From Parasedimentitalea denitrificans (GTDB lineage Bacteria > Pseudomonadota > Alphaproteobacteria > Rhodobacterales > Rhodobacteraceae), in contig NZ_QHLQ01000014.1 of the NCBI RefSeq assembly GCF_011813015.1, positions 1-64,000 of the forward strand: DNA of 64,000 bases, read 5' to 3'. How positions within the stretch are numbered: position 1 is the first letter of the stretch; each line of letters starts with the position of its first letter. The translations under genes were made by a program, and so were the position numbers. Of the stretch, positions 32,380 to 41,463 are shown piece after piece. The notes beneath the pieces are model-generated. The model had not been told where the DNA came from, searched no databases, and saw only the letters and a program-made list of their open reading frames with translations.

Positions 32380-33249
32380 TCAAAACCACTGCCCAGGTTC
32401 CATCAGTCCGAGGTCCAGCAGCTGGCGCGAGTGCCATTCAAACGGAGTTGAGTTGCGCCAGCGGAAAGTGTCGATGTCGAATGCAGAGCCTGGGTTCCGC
32501 TTTAGCGCCTTGGCCGTGCGGAAAGAGCAGACGGCAGCGGTTAGGTTATGGTGCCAGGGGCAGGCGTAGGTGTTGTATTCCTGATCGTTGAAGCTGTGAT
32601 TATCTGAAAGCCGCAATTCAGCTTTCGCTCGAAACAATGAAATTCGGTCGATTTTGCGACTGTGTGGGGGGATGTGCTCTTCGTATCGCCAACGTACCCC
32701 GCCAAAGAAATCAAGCTGTCGGTCGCGAGGATTATTGGTTTCCGGATCTGGCCGTGCTTGGGCGTAATAGCCGGATTTGTCCAAGTAGGCATGCTCTAGC
32801 GAGACTGCATTCGGGGTTTGTTGCAAATCGCCAGCGTAGAGATCGACCACGTAGGTTAGCATCGCGTCGCGTCGCTCTTCTGAGTGGTAGCTAAGCATCT
32901 CGGCCACGCTGCGTGTTTCGCAAAATGGATAGAATAGGTATTCTGCATTGTAGCAATAGTACAGCCAGCAGCCGGGGTTTGCCGCTGCAATGACTGTGTT
33001 TACTCCGTTGATGACGGCTCCGGGCTTTATACTATCAAAAGGGACGCGGTGAACTCTGGCTTCGACATCCCTTGGAATATCGAATGCGTCTGGGATCAAG
33101 GCCACCACTGTTTCAAAGCCGCATTCAAGGTGGTGTCGTAAGGTGGTGGCGATCTCGACTTCGTCCTCGATGAAGATGAGGGCGACCGGCCCTTTGGCCA
33201 GCAAAGCCTTGCCTTGTTCCAGAAAGTTGTCCAGCGACGTGTACATCAT
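32380..33249 (-). CDS. Possible glycosyltransferase-like protein
   Basis: A 289-residue soluble protein. The first 110 residues look like a GT-A-type alpha/beta domain: ALIFIEDEVEIATTLRHHLE with CGFETVVALIPD, the pattern of family-2-like glycosyltransferases. Further conserved-looking motifs are WLYYCYNAEYLFYPFCETRS and FFGGVRWRYEEHIP. I do not see a secure DxD motif, and the function is not established. It stands alone, divergent from miaB. Similar proteins occur, as I recall, in other roseobacters without experimental data. Confidence 0.6.
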   Translation of the reverse strand: MMYTSLDNFLEQGKALLAKGPVALIFIEDEVEIATTLRHHLECGFETVVALIPDAFDIPRDVEARVHRVPFDSIKPGAVINGVNTVIAAANPGCWLYYCYNAEYLFYPFCETRSVAEMLSYHSEERRDAMLTYVVDLYAGDLQQTPNAVSLEHAYLDKSGYYAQARPDPETNNPRDRQLDFFGGVRWRYEEHIPPHSRKIDRISLFRAKAELRLSDNHSFNDQEYNTYACPWHHNLTAAVCSFRTAKALKRNPGSAFDIDTFRWRNSTPFEWHSRQLLDLGLMEPGQWF

Positions 33250-33371
33250 ACCTGCTTGTTCCCGGCTATCTGGTGTTTCGCGCCAAAATCGGTTAATCGC
33301 GCCAACATTGCAAGCCGCCGCTTTTGCCTTTATGGCAAGCGGCTACTCTACCGTCTTGGAAGGCTGATCCC

Positions 33372-34694
33372 ATGAGCGCCCCGAAGAAGTTGTTTATCAA
33401 AACCTACGGCTGTCAGATGAATGTCTATGACAGTGAGCGCATGGCCGAAGCGCTGGGCGGGAAGGGTTATGTCGAAACCAAAGCCGCCGAAGATGCAGAT
33501 ATGATTCTGCTGAACACATGTCACATTCGCGAAAAAGCCGCCGAGAAGATCTATTCCGAGCTTGGGCGCATGAAGAAGTTGAAAAAGGGCAATCCGGATC
33601 TGAAAATTGGTGTGACCGGATGTGTTGCGCAAGCTGAAGGCGAAGAAATTATGCGCCGTCAGCCGATTGTAGACTTGGTGGTCGGGCCGCAGAGCTATCA
33701 CCGGCTGCCTGAAATGGAGACCAAAGTTCAGGCTGGTGAAAAGGCGCTGGATACCGATTTTCCTGAAGAGGATAAGTTCGAGAAGTTGAAGGGTCGACCC
33801 AAGGCTAAGCGTGGCCCATCGGCATTTCTGACAGTTCAGGAAGGCTGTGACAAGTTCTGCGCGTTTTGTGTGGTTCCATATACGCGCGGCGCTGAGGTTA
33901 GTCGCCCTGCAGATCGCATCCTGACAGAGGCACGGGAACTGGTCGAACGTGGGGTGCGTGAAATCACTCTGCTTGGGCAGAACGTCAACGCCTATCACGG
34001 AGCCAGCGCAAATGGCGACCTGACACTGGCGCAGTTGATTTGGGAATTGGACAAGGTCGATGGGCTGGAACGGATCCGCTTTACCACGTCGCATCCCAAC
34101 GACATGATGGATGATCTGATCGAGGCACATGGCACTTGCGACAAACTAATGCCCTATCTACATTTGCCAGTTCAATCAGGGTCTGACAAAATCCTGAAAC
34201 GGATGAACCGTAGCCACACAGCCGAAAGCTATCTCCGTCTTGTTGAGAGAATTCGGGCAGCGCGTCCCGATATCCTGCTTTCGGGCGACTTTATTGTTGG
34301 TTTCCCCGAAGAAACTGAGGCTGATTTCCAAGCGACACTGGATCTAGTTGAAGAGGTAAAATACGGCACCGCCTATTCGTTCAAATATTCGACCCGGCCC
34401 GGTACTCCTGCGGCGGAACGGCCTTTGGTAGACGAGGACGTGGCCTCGGAGCGGTTGCAAAGGTTGCAGGCACTACTCACTCGTCAGCAGCGTGAGGTGC
34501 AGGAAAGTATGGTCGGCCGTGAGGTCGGTGTGTTGCTTGAAAAGCCAGGGCGCCTGCCGGGGCAAATGGTTGGCAAATCAGACTATCTTCATTCGGTTCA
34601 CGTTGGCGACTGCGACAAGGAGGTTGGCGACATGGTGCGCGTTCACATCGTTGCATCCTCTACAAATTCACTGGCCGGAGAGCTCATCCGCTAA
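33372..34694 (+). CDS. miaB: tRNA-2-methylthio-N6-dimethylallyladenosine synthase
   Basis: A 440-residue radical-SAM methylthiotransferase modifying A37 of tRNAs reading UNN codons. The N-terminal auxiliary-cluster cysteines are Cys14 (KTYGCQMN), Cys50 and Cys84. The radical-SAM cluster is Cys159, Cys163 and Cys166 (CDKFCAFC). A TRAM domain forms the C-terminus. The start at ATG 33372 (GGAAGG upstream) gives the usual [17 protein letters not shown]. In proteobacteria miaB often precedes phoH-ybeY-lnt; here two envelope-protein genes come between. Confidence 0.96.
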   Translation: MSAPKKLFIKTYGCQMNVYDSERMAEALGGKGYVETKAAEDADMILLNTCHIREKAAEKIYSELGRMKKLKKGNPDLKIGVTGCVAQAEGEEIMRRQPIVDLVVGPQSYHRLPEMETKVQAGEKALDTDFPEEDKFEKLKGRPKAKRGPSAFLTVQEGCDKFCAFCVVPYTRGAEVSRPADRILTEARELVERGVREITLLGQNVNAYHGASANGDLTLAQLIWELDKVDGLERIRFTTSHPNDMMDDLIEAHGTCDKLMPYLHLPVQSGSDKILKRMNRSHTAESYLRLVERIRAARPDILLSGDFIVGFPEETEADFQATLDLVEEVKYGTAYSFKYSTRPGTPAAERPLVDEDVASERLQRLQALLTRQQREVQESMVGREVGVLLEKPGRLPGQMVGKSDYLHSVHVGDCDKEVGDMVRVHIVASSTNSLAGELIR

Positions 34695-34845
34695 TAGATT
34701 CGGTTGATTTTTCAGTTAAAGAGCAGCTAATGGTGGAAAATGAGACTACAGATAGGGTGCGGATTTGGGCACAATGACCGCCTAACTACATCAGTGTTCC
34801 TCAATCTGGTCTAATCCACTCAAAAAAAGCATATGAAAACATGAG

Positions 34846-34864
34846 CTAACTGTCTAAAAGTTAG
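34846..34864. promoter_or_regulatory. Small dyad upstream of the OmpA-like gene
   Basis: CTAACT and AGTTAG form a perfect 6-bp dyad with a 7-bp spacer, 77 bp before the GTG start of the OmpA-like gene. Possible operator. Confidence 0.3.
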
Positions 34865-34941
34865 GTAGATTAAATTTATTGATGCGTCGCGTTTGGGGCT
34901 TTGGCGGCGTTTTGGGGAACTTAGGTGAAGGAATACTCGTT

Positions 34942-35508
34942 GTGTTGAATTTCCAAGCGAAAGCTGCGTTTGCCAGGCTAGCCGCTGCCACGGCCGCTCT
35001 GACACTGTTGACGGCGCCGCTGCAAGCGCAAGAGCAGCGTACAGTTGTGGGTGAACGCTACGTGCCGACAATTTGGGTTGACCCGGATGGCTGTGAACAC
35101 TGGGTAATGGATGATGGTGCCGAAGGTTTCATGTCGCCTCATGTGATGCCAGATGGCAAACCTGTTTGCCGTCGCGGTAACATTTGCGGTGTGATGCCCA
35201 CCGATCAATTCTTTGCTACAAACCAGCATTCGATTAGTTCTGCCGGCAAAAAGCGCCTGCAAGAGTTCTTTAAGTCTGCTAATGCCCGTACCTTTGTCAT
35301 TGCTGGCCATACCGATAGCCGAGCATCTGACGAATACAATATCCTTTTGTCCGAACGGCGCGCGAATGCTGTTGCGCAGGTAGGAAAATCTGTCGGCGCG
35401 CGAATCGCGGATGTTCGTGCTTATGGTGAGCGTGATCCAAGTGTACCGAACACCAGTGCCTCTAACATGGCAAAGAACCGCCGTGTCGAAATTTATTGCC
35501 TGCGCTGA
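34942..35508 (+). CDS. OmpA-family protein with a WVDP-DGC domain
   Basis: A 188-residue exported protein. A signal peptide (hydrophobic LAAATAALTLLTAPLQA-QE) is followed by a roughly 45-residue Cys-containing domain with IWVDPDGCEHWVMDDGAEG and PDGKPVC. The C-terminal OmpA domain follows, with GHTDSRASDEYN, LSERRANAV and NRRVEIYC, and binds peptidoglycan. I use the GTG at 34942 (GAAGGA upstream) because the ATG at 34879 would add a poorly fitting 21-residue extension. The adjacent lipoprotein carries the same small domain, so the two probably act together at the outer membrane. Confidence 0.85.
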   Translation: MLNFQAKAAFARLAAATAALTLLTAPLQAQEQRTVVGERYVPTIWVDPDGCEHWVMDDGAEGFMSPHVMPDGKPVCRRGNICGVMPTDQFFATNQHSISSAGKKRLQEFFKSANARTFVIAGHTDSRASDEYNILLSERRANAVAQVGKSVGARIADVRAYGERDPSVPNTSASNMAKNRRVEIYCLR

Positions 35509-35520
35509 GGGAGATAACTC

Positions 35521-35826
35521 ATGCAAATTACCAAAGCCGCTTCGCTTGTCGCTGCTGTAGCAATGTTGTCCGCCTGTTCTGAGACTGGTGATAAAACCGT
35601 TGATCAGCATTTCGGTGACGCCAGTTCTGGTGGTCTGTCGCAAATGACAGCGGGGATCTGGGTTGATCCCCAAGGCTGTGAACACTGGATAATTGACGAT
35701 GGTCTGGAAGGTTACGCCGATCTACGCCGCACCCCTGATGGCAAGCCTGTCTGTAACAGTGAGTTGCCCCGTAATACGGCCACTGGGCCATTTAAAAGCG
35801 GGTCCAATTTCCCGGACACTCTATAG
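35521..35826 (+). CDS. Small lipoprotein sharing the WVDP-DGC domain
   Basis: A 101-residue lipoprotein. The lipobox LSAC follows a signal peptide (LVAAVAMLSAC), so Cys19 should be acylated. The mature part contains IWVDPQGCEHWIIDDGLEG and PDGKPVC, which align with the same block in the OmpA-family protein encoded 12 bp upstream. It has no OmpA domain. A shared operon and domain suggest partners or domain duplication. The function is unknown. Confidence 0.85.
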   Translation: MQITKAASLVAAVAMLSACSETGDKTVDQHFGDASSGGLSQMTAGIWVDPQGCEHWIIDDGLEGYADLRRTPDGKPVCNSELPRNTATGPFKSGSNFPDTL

Positions 35827-35851
35827 GGTCATCTCACACGATGATGTTTAT

Positions 35852-35879
35852 AACGGCCGCCTGAAAAGGTGGCCGTTTT
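35852..35879 (+). terminator. Intrinsic terminator of the envelope-protein pair
   Basis: AACGGCCGCC and GGTGGCCGTT form a stem with one mismatch and a six-base loop, followed by TT. It lies 25 bp past the lipoprotein stop. Confidence 0.75.
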
Positions 35880-35972
35880 GACTCAAACTGTGTGATTTTT
35901 TGTACGCTGTGCTTGCACATGGGCTCAGGCAGGGGCACACTGTAATGGTAACGCCCAATATAGGAGGTCAGT

Positions 35973-36977
35973 TTGGCCCTCGGCGCCCTAGACACATCGT
36001 CAGAACCCTCCGCAGATAACGAAATCTTGCTGGAATTCCCCGATAACCGATTGCTGATCGACCTCTGCGGTGAATTCGACCGCAATTTAGCCGACATCGA
36101 ACATAACCTCGAGGTGCAGATTGTGCACCGAGGCAACCAGCTTGTGGTGATTGGCGAAGACGATATTCGCCAACGGGCCGTGGATGTTTTGCAGTCTTTA
36201 TACGAAAGATTGGAAAGTGGCCGCACGGTCGAGGCAGCTGATGTCGATCGGGAACTTAGAATGAAGCCTCCACAGGATCTACCAAGCGGAGGTCAGCTTG
36301 AGATGTTCAAAGGTGGGCATGTCGAGATCAAGACCCGTAAGAAGTTGGTCGAGCCGCGAACAGACGCCCAAAAAGCCTATGTTCAGTCACTTTTTGCGCA
36401 TGAGCTTGCATTTGGGATTGGCCCAGCCGGTACTGGTAAGACTTATCTCGCGGTAGCTGTTGGCGTCTCCATGTTCATCACTGGGCATGTCGATAAAATT
36501 ATCTTGTCCCGTCCTGCCGTCGAGGCCGGTGAGAAACTTGGATATTTACCCGGCGACATGAAGGACAAAGTCGATCCTTACATGCAGCCACTGTATGATG
36601 CGCTGAGTGACTTTTTACCTGGTAAGCAGTTGGCAAAACTCATTGAAGAAAAGCGGATTGAAATCGCGCCTTTGGCCTTTATGCGTGGTCGAACTCTCAG
36701 CAATGCCTATGTGGTTCTTGACGAAGCCCAAAATGCTACAACCATGCAAATGAAGATGTTCCTGACCCGTTTGGGCGAGGGGTCACGCATGGTGATCACC
36801 GGTGATCGGACCCAGATAGACTTGCCGCGAAATGTTCCATCGGGCCTTCAGGATGCCGAGCGCTTGCTGTCTTCAATTCCAAAAGTAAGCTTTAATTACT
36901 TTACGTCGCGCGACGTTGTCCGCCACCCGCTTGTTGCTGCTATCATCGAGGCTTACGAGGCAGATGACAAAGCTTGA
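35973..36977 (+). CDS. phoH: PhoH-family NTPase
   Basis: A 334-residue P-loop ATPase of the PhoH/YbeZ type, associated with RNA metabolism and ribosome maturation. Walker A is GPAGTGKT (residues 150-157), and Walker B lies at VVLDEAQNAT (about 250). The start is a TTG at 35973, preceded by a strong AGGAGG. YbeZ partners YbeY, whose gene follows, and the order phoH-ybeY-corC-lnt is conserved in proteobacteria. Confidence 0.95.
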   Translation: MALGALDTSSEPSADNEILLEFPDNRLLIDLCGEFDRNLADIEHNLEVQIVHRGNQLVVIGEDDIRQRAVDVLQSLYERLESGRTVEAADVDRELRMKPPQDLPSGGQLEMFKGGHVEIKTRKKLVEPRTDAQKAYVQSLFAHELAFGIGPAGTGKTYLAVAVGVSMFITGHVDKIILSRPAVEAGEKLGYLPGDMKDKVDPYMQPLYDALSDFLPGKQLAKLIEEKRIEIAPLAFMRGRTLSNAYVVLDEAQNATTMQMKMFLTRLGEGSRMVITGDRTQIDLPRNVPSGLQDAERLLSSIPKVSFNYFTSRDVVRHPLVAAIIEAYEADDKA

Positions 36978-36997
36978 CCTCTCGGTTATGTCCCCTG

Positions 36998-37021
36998 TTC
37001 ATCTGGCCTTAAATATCCCGG
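36998..37021 (-). repeat. Dispersed intergenic motif, copy 2
   Basis: On the minus strand it reads CCGGGATATTTAAGGCCAGA…, near-identical to 32318-32341. It is again next to a G/C hairpin (GGGGGC-CA-GCCCCC at about 37027-37052). It lies between phoH and ybeY. Confidence 0.6.
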
Positions 37022-37059
37022 GGGTATGGGGGCTGGCCCCCAATACGCAAAAGTAGGTC

Positions 37060-37590
37060 ATGACACTGGACATAACATTAGAAGACACCCGCTGGCAGCA
37101 GGTTCACTTGGAAGCTTTGGTGACTCAAGTTGTGGCTTTGACGCTGCAGCACTTTGATATCGACGTCGAAGCTTGTGAGGTGTCGGTTTTGGCCTGTGAC
37201 GACCAGCGTATTGCAGAGTTGAACAATGAATTTCGCGATAAACCCGGGGCAACAAATGTCCTGAGCTGGCCTGCCGAGGATCTGGCCGCAGAGCTCCCCG
37301 GCGGCATTCCCGAAAGTCCAGAACCCGATTTTACCGGTGAAATTGCCCTTGGCGATATCGCAATTTCTTTCGACACATGTGCCCGCGAGGCCATGGACGC
37401 AGGCAAAGTGATGGACGACCATATCCGTCATTTGATCGTTCACGGGGTCTTGCATCTGTTGGGTTATGATCACATTCGTGACCCGGATGCCACGTTGATG
37501 GAAAATGTCGAGGTCGAGATACTTGGCAAAATGGGTGTGGATAACCCATATGTAGAAAAAGAGGCCCTCGATACGGGGCGCAACGGATAG
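37060..37590 (+). CDS. ybeY: Endoribonuclease YbeY (16S rRNA maturation)
   Basis: A 176-residue metal-dependent RNase involved in 16S rRNA 3' processing and 70S quality control. The zinc site HGVLHLLGYDH gives His128, His132 and His138. The FRDKPGATNVLSWP segment is the family signature near the active site. It lies between phoH and corC in the conserved order. Confidence 0.96.
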   Translation: MTLDITLEDTRWQQVHLEALVTQVVALTLQHFDIDVEACEVSVLACDDQRIAELNNEFRDKPGATNVLSWPAEDLAAELPGGIPESPEPDFTGEIALGDIAISFDTCAREAMDAGKVMDDHIRHLIVHGVLHLLGYDHIRDPDATLMENVEVEILGKMGVDNPYVEKEALDTGRNG

Positions 37591-37595
37591 GAAAA

Positions 37596-38495
37596 ATGGG
37601 CGATATAGACGGCAGTTCTAACGCGGCGCATAGCGCGCAGCAGAGCGATATCAGTGCGGAGCCAAGACCAGAATCCACGCAACGGACTGGTTTTTTGGGC
37701 CGATTTTTTGGAAGACTGACACGATCAGAAGCCGAAGCGGTATCACCAGTTAACGGCCATGTTGCAGCGCAAGAGCAGCCGCATGGTATCATCAACCTCT
37801 CAAGGATGCGGGTTGAAGACGTCGCAATCCCCACAGCAGAAATCATTGCTGTGCCCGTTTCCATTCCGATGGACGAGTTGGTGACTGTATTTCGTGATAG
37901 TGGTTTGACCCGAATCCCGGTCTATGAGGGTACGCTGGATACACCTTTGGGGTTTGCTCACCTCAAAGATCTGGCCCTAACCCACGGTTTCAGCAGCGAT
38001 GATCGTGATTTTGACCTGTCCCTGATGCTTCGTCCCGTGCTGTTTGTGCCGCCATCGATGCCAATTGGTGTGCTCTTTTCTAAAATGCAAACTGAACGGC
38101 GTCACATGGCTTTGGTGATCGACGAATATGGTGGTGTTGACGGGCTGCTGACGATCGAGGACCTGATTGAACAGGTCGTCGGTGAAATCGAAGATGAACA
38201 TGATGCAGGTGAAGATCAGACTTGGTTCAAGGAAAAACCCGGCTGCTACATTGCTCAGGCCCGAACCCCACTCGATGAGTTTGAAGCTGAAATTGGTCGG
38301 TCCCTGACCAGTCATGAGGACGTCGATGAAGAAGAAATCGATTCTTTGGGGGGGCTGGTGTTCATGCTGTCAGGCCGTGTTCCGGCCCGAGGTGAAGTTG
38401 TTCTTCATCCCGATGGCCCGGAATTCGAAGTGATGGATGCAGATCCGCGTCGTATCAAACGGCTTCGGGTTCGGCTGCCGGACGAAGCTGCGTGA
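37596..38495 (+). CDS. corC: CorC/HlyC-type CBS-domain protein
   Basis: A 299-residue cytosolic protein with two CBS domains (about 75-200), beginning MRVEDVAIPTAEIIAV and including MALVIDEYGGVDGLLTIEDLIEQ. The C-terminal CorC/HlyC domain starts around 220 and ends at the acidic-pocket segment (GEVVLHPDGPEFEVMDAD). Members modulate Mg/Co efflux (YbeX in E. coli) and are tied to YbeY function. It has no membrane domain. Its stop overlaps the lnt start (GTGA), so the two are coupled. Confidence 0.9.
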   Translation: MGDIDGSSNAAHSAQQSDISAEPRPESTQRTGFLGRFFGRLTRSEAEAVSPVNGHVAAQEQPHGIINLSRMRVEDVAIPTAEIIAVPVSIPMDELVTVFRDSGLTRIPVYEGTLDTPLGFAHLKDLALTHGFSSDDRDFDLSLMLRPVLFVPPSMPIGVLFSKMQTERRHMALVIDEYGGVDGLLTIEDLIEQVVGEIEDEHDAGEDQTWFKEKPGCYIAQARTPLDEFEAEIGRSLTSHEDVDEEEIDSLGGLVFMLSGRVPARGEVVLHPDGPEFEVMDADPRRIKRLRVRLPDEAA

Positions 38496-39991
38496 TTTCA
38501 ATTTTACGTGGGGCAAATTCACCAACCTCTTTGCAGTATTGCTCGGCCATACTAACAATGGCAATGGGTGCGGTGTTGGCCCAAGCTCTTGCGCCTGTGC
38601 AATTTCTGTGGGGAATACCCATAGCTTTTGGGCTGGTCTCTGCCCAGTTCATGCGAGTGAACTCAGCTTGGACTGGTGCAAGAGTAGGCTGGTTTTTGGG
38701 GTTTGGCTATTTTAGCTTTGCCATGTCCTGGATTGTCGAACCGTTTCAGGTTGATCCAGACCGACATGCCTGGATGGCACCGTTTGCCTTGGTGTTTTTG
38801 GCTGCTGGGCTGGCGTTGTTCTGGGGGCTGGCATTTGGGCTGGCGGCCAAAGTTTCGCAACGTGGCTTGCGTGTTCTGGCCTTGATCGTAGCATGGTCGC
38901 TGGCCGAGTTTGGCCGCGCATATCTGCTAACTGGCCTGCCGTGGGCGGCTTTTGGTCAATTCTGGATGGACAGTCCTGTTGCCGTTTTGTTGCCCTGGAT
39001 TGGGCCCCATGGGGTTGCGTTTCTGACACTAGCTGCGGTTTTGCCGCTGGGCTTGGCCCTGCGAAACCCCGTCGTGGCCAGCGTGCCTTTGCTGTCGGCA
39101 GTGGGGATCTTGTGGCTCCTTCCGTCCCCGCCTGAGACAATCTTAACCTCTAAAACAGTGCGGTTGGTGCAACCCAATGCACCGCAAGATCAAAAATGGC
39201 ATCCTGAGTACCGCTGGGGATTTGTACGTCGGCAGTTGTCCTATACCAGTGCTCAACCTCGACCAGATCTAGTTGTTTGGCCGGAAACCGCAGTCCCGCA
39301 GATGCTGAATTCTGCGGGTGATATTTTGGCGGCGATAGCTGATGCTGCGGATGGTGTCCCGGTGATCACTGGGATCCAGCGTCGTCTGGATCTGCGGTTT
39401 TTCAACTCTTTGGTCGTACTGGATGCTTCCGGAGGCGCGCGCCAGATATATGACAAGGCCCATCTGGTGCCCTTTGGTGAGTATGTGCCGTTTGGGAATA
39501 TCCTTGCGCGGTTTGGCATTACTGGTTTCGCCTCGCAGACCGGTTCTGGCTATTCAGCCGGGCCGGGGCCTCAGATTCTGGATCTAGCAATCGGCAAGGC
39601 TCTTCCTCTTATCTGTTACGAAGCGGTGTTTCCGCAGCTGCTGAACTCGGCCCCCACGCGGGCGGATATGCTGATCCAGGTCACAAATGACGCCTGGTTT
39701 GGTACCTATTCCGGTCCGTACCAGCATTTGGTGCAGGCCCGGATGCGGGCAGCCGAACAAGGTCTGCCGATGATCCGGGTGGCAAATACTGGCGTCTCAG
39801 CGATGATTGACGGATATGGTCGCATCCGTGAAAGCCTCCCATTGGGAGAGGCTGGATTTGTCGATGCCCGACTACCGCGCCCTCTGGCGCCAACATTGTA
39901 TAGCCGAATTGGCGATATACCGGTGTTTGGGTTACTACTAATGCTGGCTGGATTTGTAGTCGTGCAATCTCGGCGCTCTACATCATCCTAA
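38492..39991 (+). CDS. lnt: Apolipoprotein N-acyltransferase
   Basis: A 499-residue inner-membrane enzyme that N-acylates outer-membrane lipoproteins. About six N-terminal spans are followed by a periplasmic nitrilase domain with the Glu265 (WPETAVP), Lys322 (YDKAHLVPFGEY) and Cys375 (ICYEAVFP) triad, and a final span. The start is GTG 38492 overlapping the corC stop. Substrates in this window include the lipoprotein at 35521 and the TolC-type lipoprotein at 60935. Confidence 0.95.
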   Translation: MISILRGANSPTSLQYCSAILTMAMGAVLAQALAPVQFLWGIPIAFGLVSAQFMRVNSAWTGARVGWFLGFGYFSFAMSWIVEPFQVDPDRHAWMAPFALVFLAAGLALFWGLAFGLAAKVSQRGLRVLALIVAWSLAEFGRAYLLTGLPWAAFGQFWMDSPVAVLLPWIGPHGVAFLTLAAVLPLGLALRNPVVASVPLLSAVGILWLLPSPPETILTSKTVRLVQPNAPQDQKWHPEYRWGFVRRQLSYTSAQPRPDLVVWPETAVPQMLNSAGDILAAIADAADGVPVITGIQRRLDLRFFNSLVVLDASGGARQIYDKAHLVPFGEYVPFGNILARFGITGFASQTGSGYSAGPGPQILDLAIGKALPLICYEAVFPQLLNSAPTRADMLIQVTNDAWFGTYSGPYQHLVQARMRAAEQGLPMIRVANTGVSAMIDGYGRIRESLPLGEAGFVDARLPRPLAPTLYSRIGDIPVFGLLLMLAGFVVVQSRRSTSS

Positions 39992-40060
39992 CGTTCACTT
40001 AACCCACGCTGTGGATAGCGATTGACCCGCGCTGAAAGGGCGCGTATCTCCCCTCAATAC

Positions 40061-40106
40061 CCACCACAACGGCTTCCTGACGTGGTAGGCGAAACCCAAT
40101 GGAGCA
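40061..40106 (+). ncRNA. SAM/SAH-type riboswitch upstream of metK
   Basis: Immediately before metK is CCACAACGGCTTCCTGACGTGG (given as positions 40064-40085), with a CCAC/GTGG helix. It is followed by CAATGGAGCA (40097-40106). The GCTTCC loop can pair with GGAGC, forming the pseudoknot that sequesters the GGAG ribosome site. This closely matches, from memory, the SAM/SAH riboswitch (env87/RF01727 class) found upstream of metK in Rhodobacterales. It would shut off metK translation when SAM or SAH is high. Confidence 0.85.
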
Positions 40107-40111
40107 CTTTC

Positions 40112-41293
40112 ATGACCCTTAAGAATTTTACTTTCACTTCGGAATCTGTTTCCGAGGGCCATCCTGATAAGGTCTGTGACCGCATTTCGGATGCTGTTCT
40201 GGACGCTTTCTTGGCCGAAGAACCAGAGGCCCGCGTGGCCGCAGAGACATTTGCTACCACCAACCGAGTTATCATAGGTGGTGAAGTTGGCCTGACAGAT
40301 CAGGACAAACTTCACGATTACATGGGCCGTATCGACGAAATTGCGCGCGCCTGTATTAAAGATATTGGCTATGAGCAGGAAAAATTTCACCACGAGACTG
40401 TTGAAATTACCAACTTGTTGCACGAGCAGTCTGCACACATCGCCCAGGGTGTAGATGCCGCTGCTGACAAAGAAGAAGGCGCAGGCGATCAAGGTATCAT
40501 GTTTGGCTATGCCACAACTGAAACCCCAGCTTTGATGCCGGCCCCTATCCAGTACTCCCACGCGATCCTGCGGCGTCTCGCCGAAGTTCGAAAGGATGGT
40601 ACTGAGCCTACGCTTGGCCCTGATGCCAAATCGCAGCTTTCTGTTGTGTATGAAAACGGCAAGCCGGTTGGCGTTAGCTCAGTTGTTTTGTCGACCCAGC
40701 ATCTGGATGAAACGCTGACTTCGAACGATATCCGCGCGATTGTTGCGCCGTATATCACCGAAGTTCTGCCCGAAGGCTGGTTGACTGACGCGACTGAATG
40801 GCACGTCAACCCAACCGGCAAGTTTGTCATCGGCGGCCCCGATGGTGACGCTGGCCTGACAGGTCGCAAGATCATCGTGGATACCTATGGTGGCGCTGCG
40901 CCGCATGGTGGCGGTGCCTTCTCTGGTAAAGATCCGACCAAAGTTGACCGCTCTGCCGCTTATGCCGCGCGCTATCTGGCGAAAAACGTGGTTGCTGCTG
41001 GTCTGGCTGAACGCTGCACCATTCAGCTGTCATATGCTATTGGCGTATCGAAACCTTTGTCGATCTATGCTGACACGCATGGCACCGGCGAAGTGTCACC
41101 TGCTGCCATTGAAAAGGCAATTGATCAGGTGATGGATTTGACCCCACGTGGCATCCGTGAGCATCTGGGCATGAACCGGCCAATCTATCAGCGTACCGCA
41201 GCCTATGGTCACTTTGGCCGTGAGCCTGAGGCCGATGGTGGCTTTAGCTGGGAGAAGACAGATCTGGTCGAGGCCATGAAGAAACTGGTTTGA
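40112..41293 (+). CDS. metK: S-adenosylmethionine synthase
   Basis: A 393-residue enzyme making SAM from methionine and ATP. The signature [14 protein letters not shown] is at the start, [12 protein letters not shown] about residue 127, and [16 protein letters not shown] around residue 270. The ATG at 40112 has a GGAG site inside the riboswitch pseudoknot. An upstream in-frame ATG/ATT extension to 40022 is not supported by homology. A strong terminator follows. Confidence 0.97.
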   Translation: MTLKNFTFTSESVSEGHPDKVCDRISDAVLDAFLAEEPEARVAAETFATTNRVIIGGEVGLTDQDKLHDYMGRIDEIARACIKDIGYEQEKFHHETVEITNLLHEQSAHIAQGVDAAADKEEGAGDQGIMFGYATTETPALMPAPIQYSHAILRRLAEVRKDGTEPTLGPDAKSQLSVVYENGKPVGVSSVVLSTQHLDETLTSNDIRAIVAPYITEVLPEGWLTDATEWHVNPTGKFVIGGPDGDAGLTGRKIIVDTYGGAAPHGGGAFSGKDPTKVDRSAAYAARYLAKNVVAAGLAERCTIQLSYAIGVSKPLSIYADTHGTGEVSPAAIEKAIDQVMDLTPRGIREHLGMNRPIYQRTAAYGHFGREPEADGGFSWEKTDLVEAMKKLV

Positions 41294-41314
41294 TCCTTGT
41301 TTGCTGAAGTTTAG

Positions 41315-41342
41315 AAAAGGCGGGCCTAGTGCCCGCCTTTTT
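41315..41342 (+). terminator. Intrinsic terminator of metK
   Basis: AAAAGGCGGGC pairs with GCCCGCCTTTT around CTAGT, followed by more T. It begins 21 bp past the metK stop. Confidence 0.93.
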
Positions 41343-41463
41343 GTTTTTAGACTGAAATTGCCCCATGTAGAACATTTAGGCTTGGGCCATGACATGATTA
41401 TTGGACAGCCTCCGGATCAGGGCATAGCATCTAGATAGCAGCCACTTGGAGCCGGGAGCCAAT

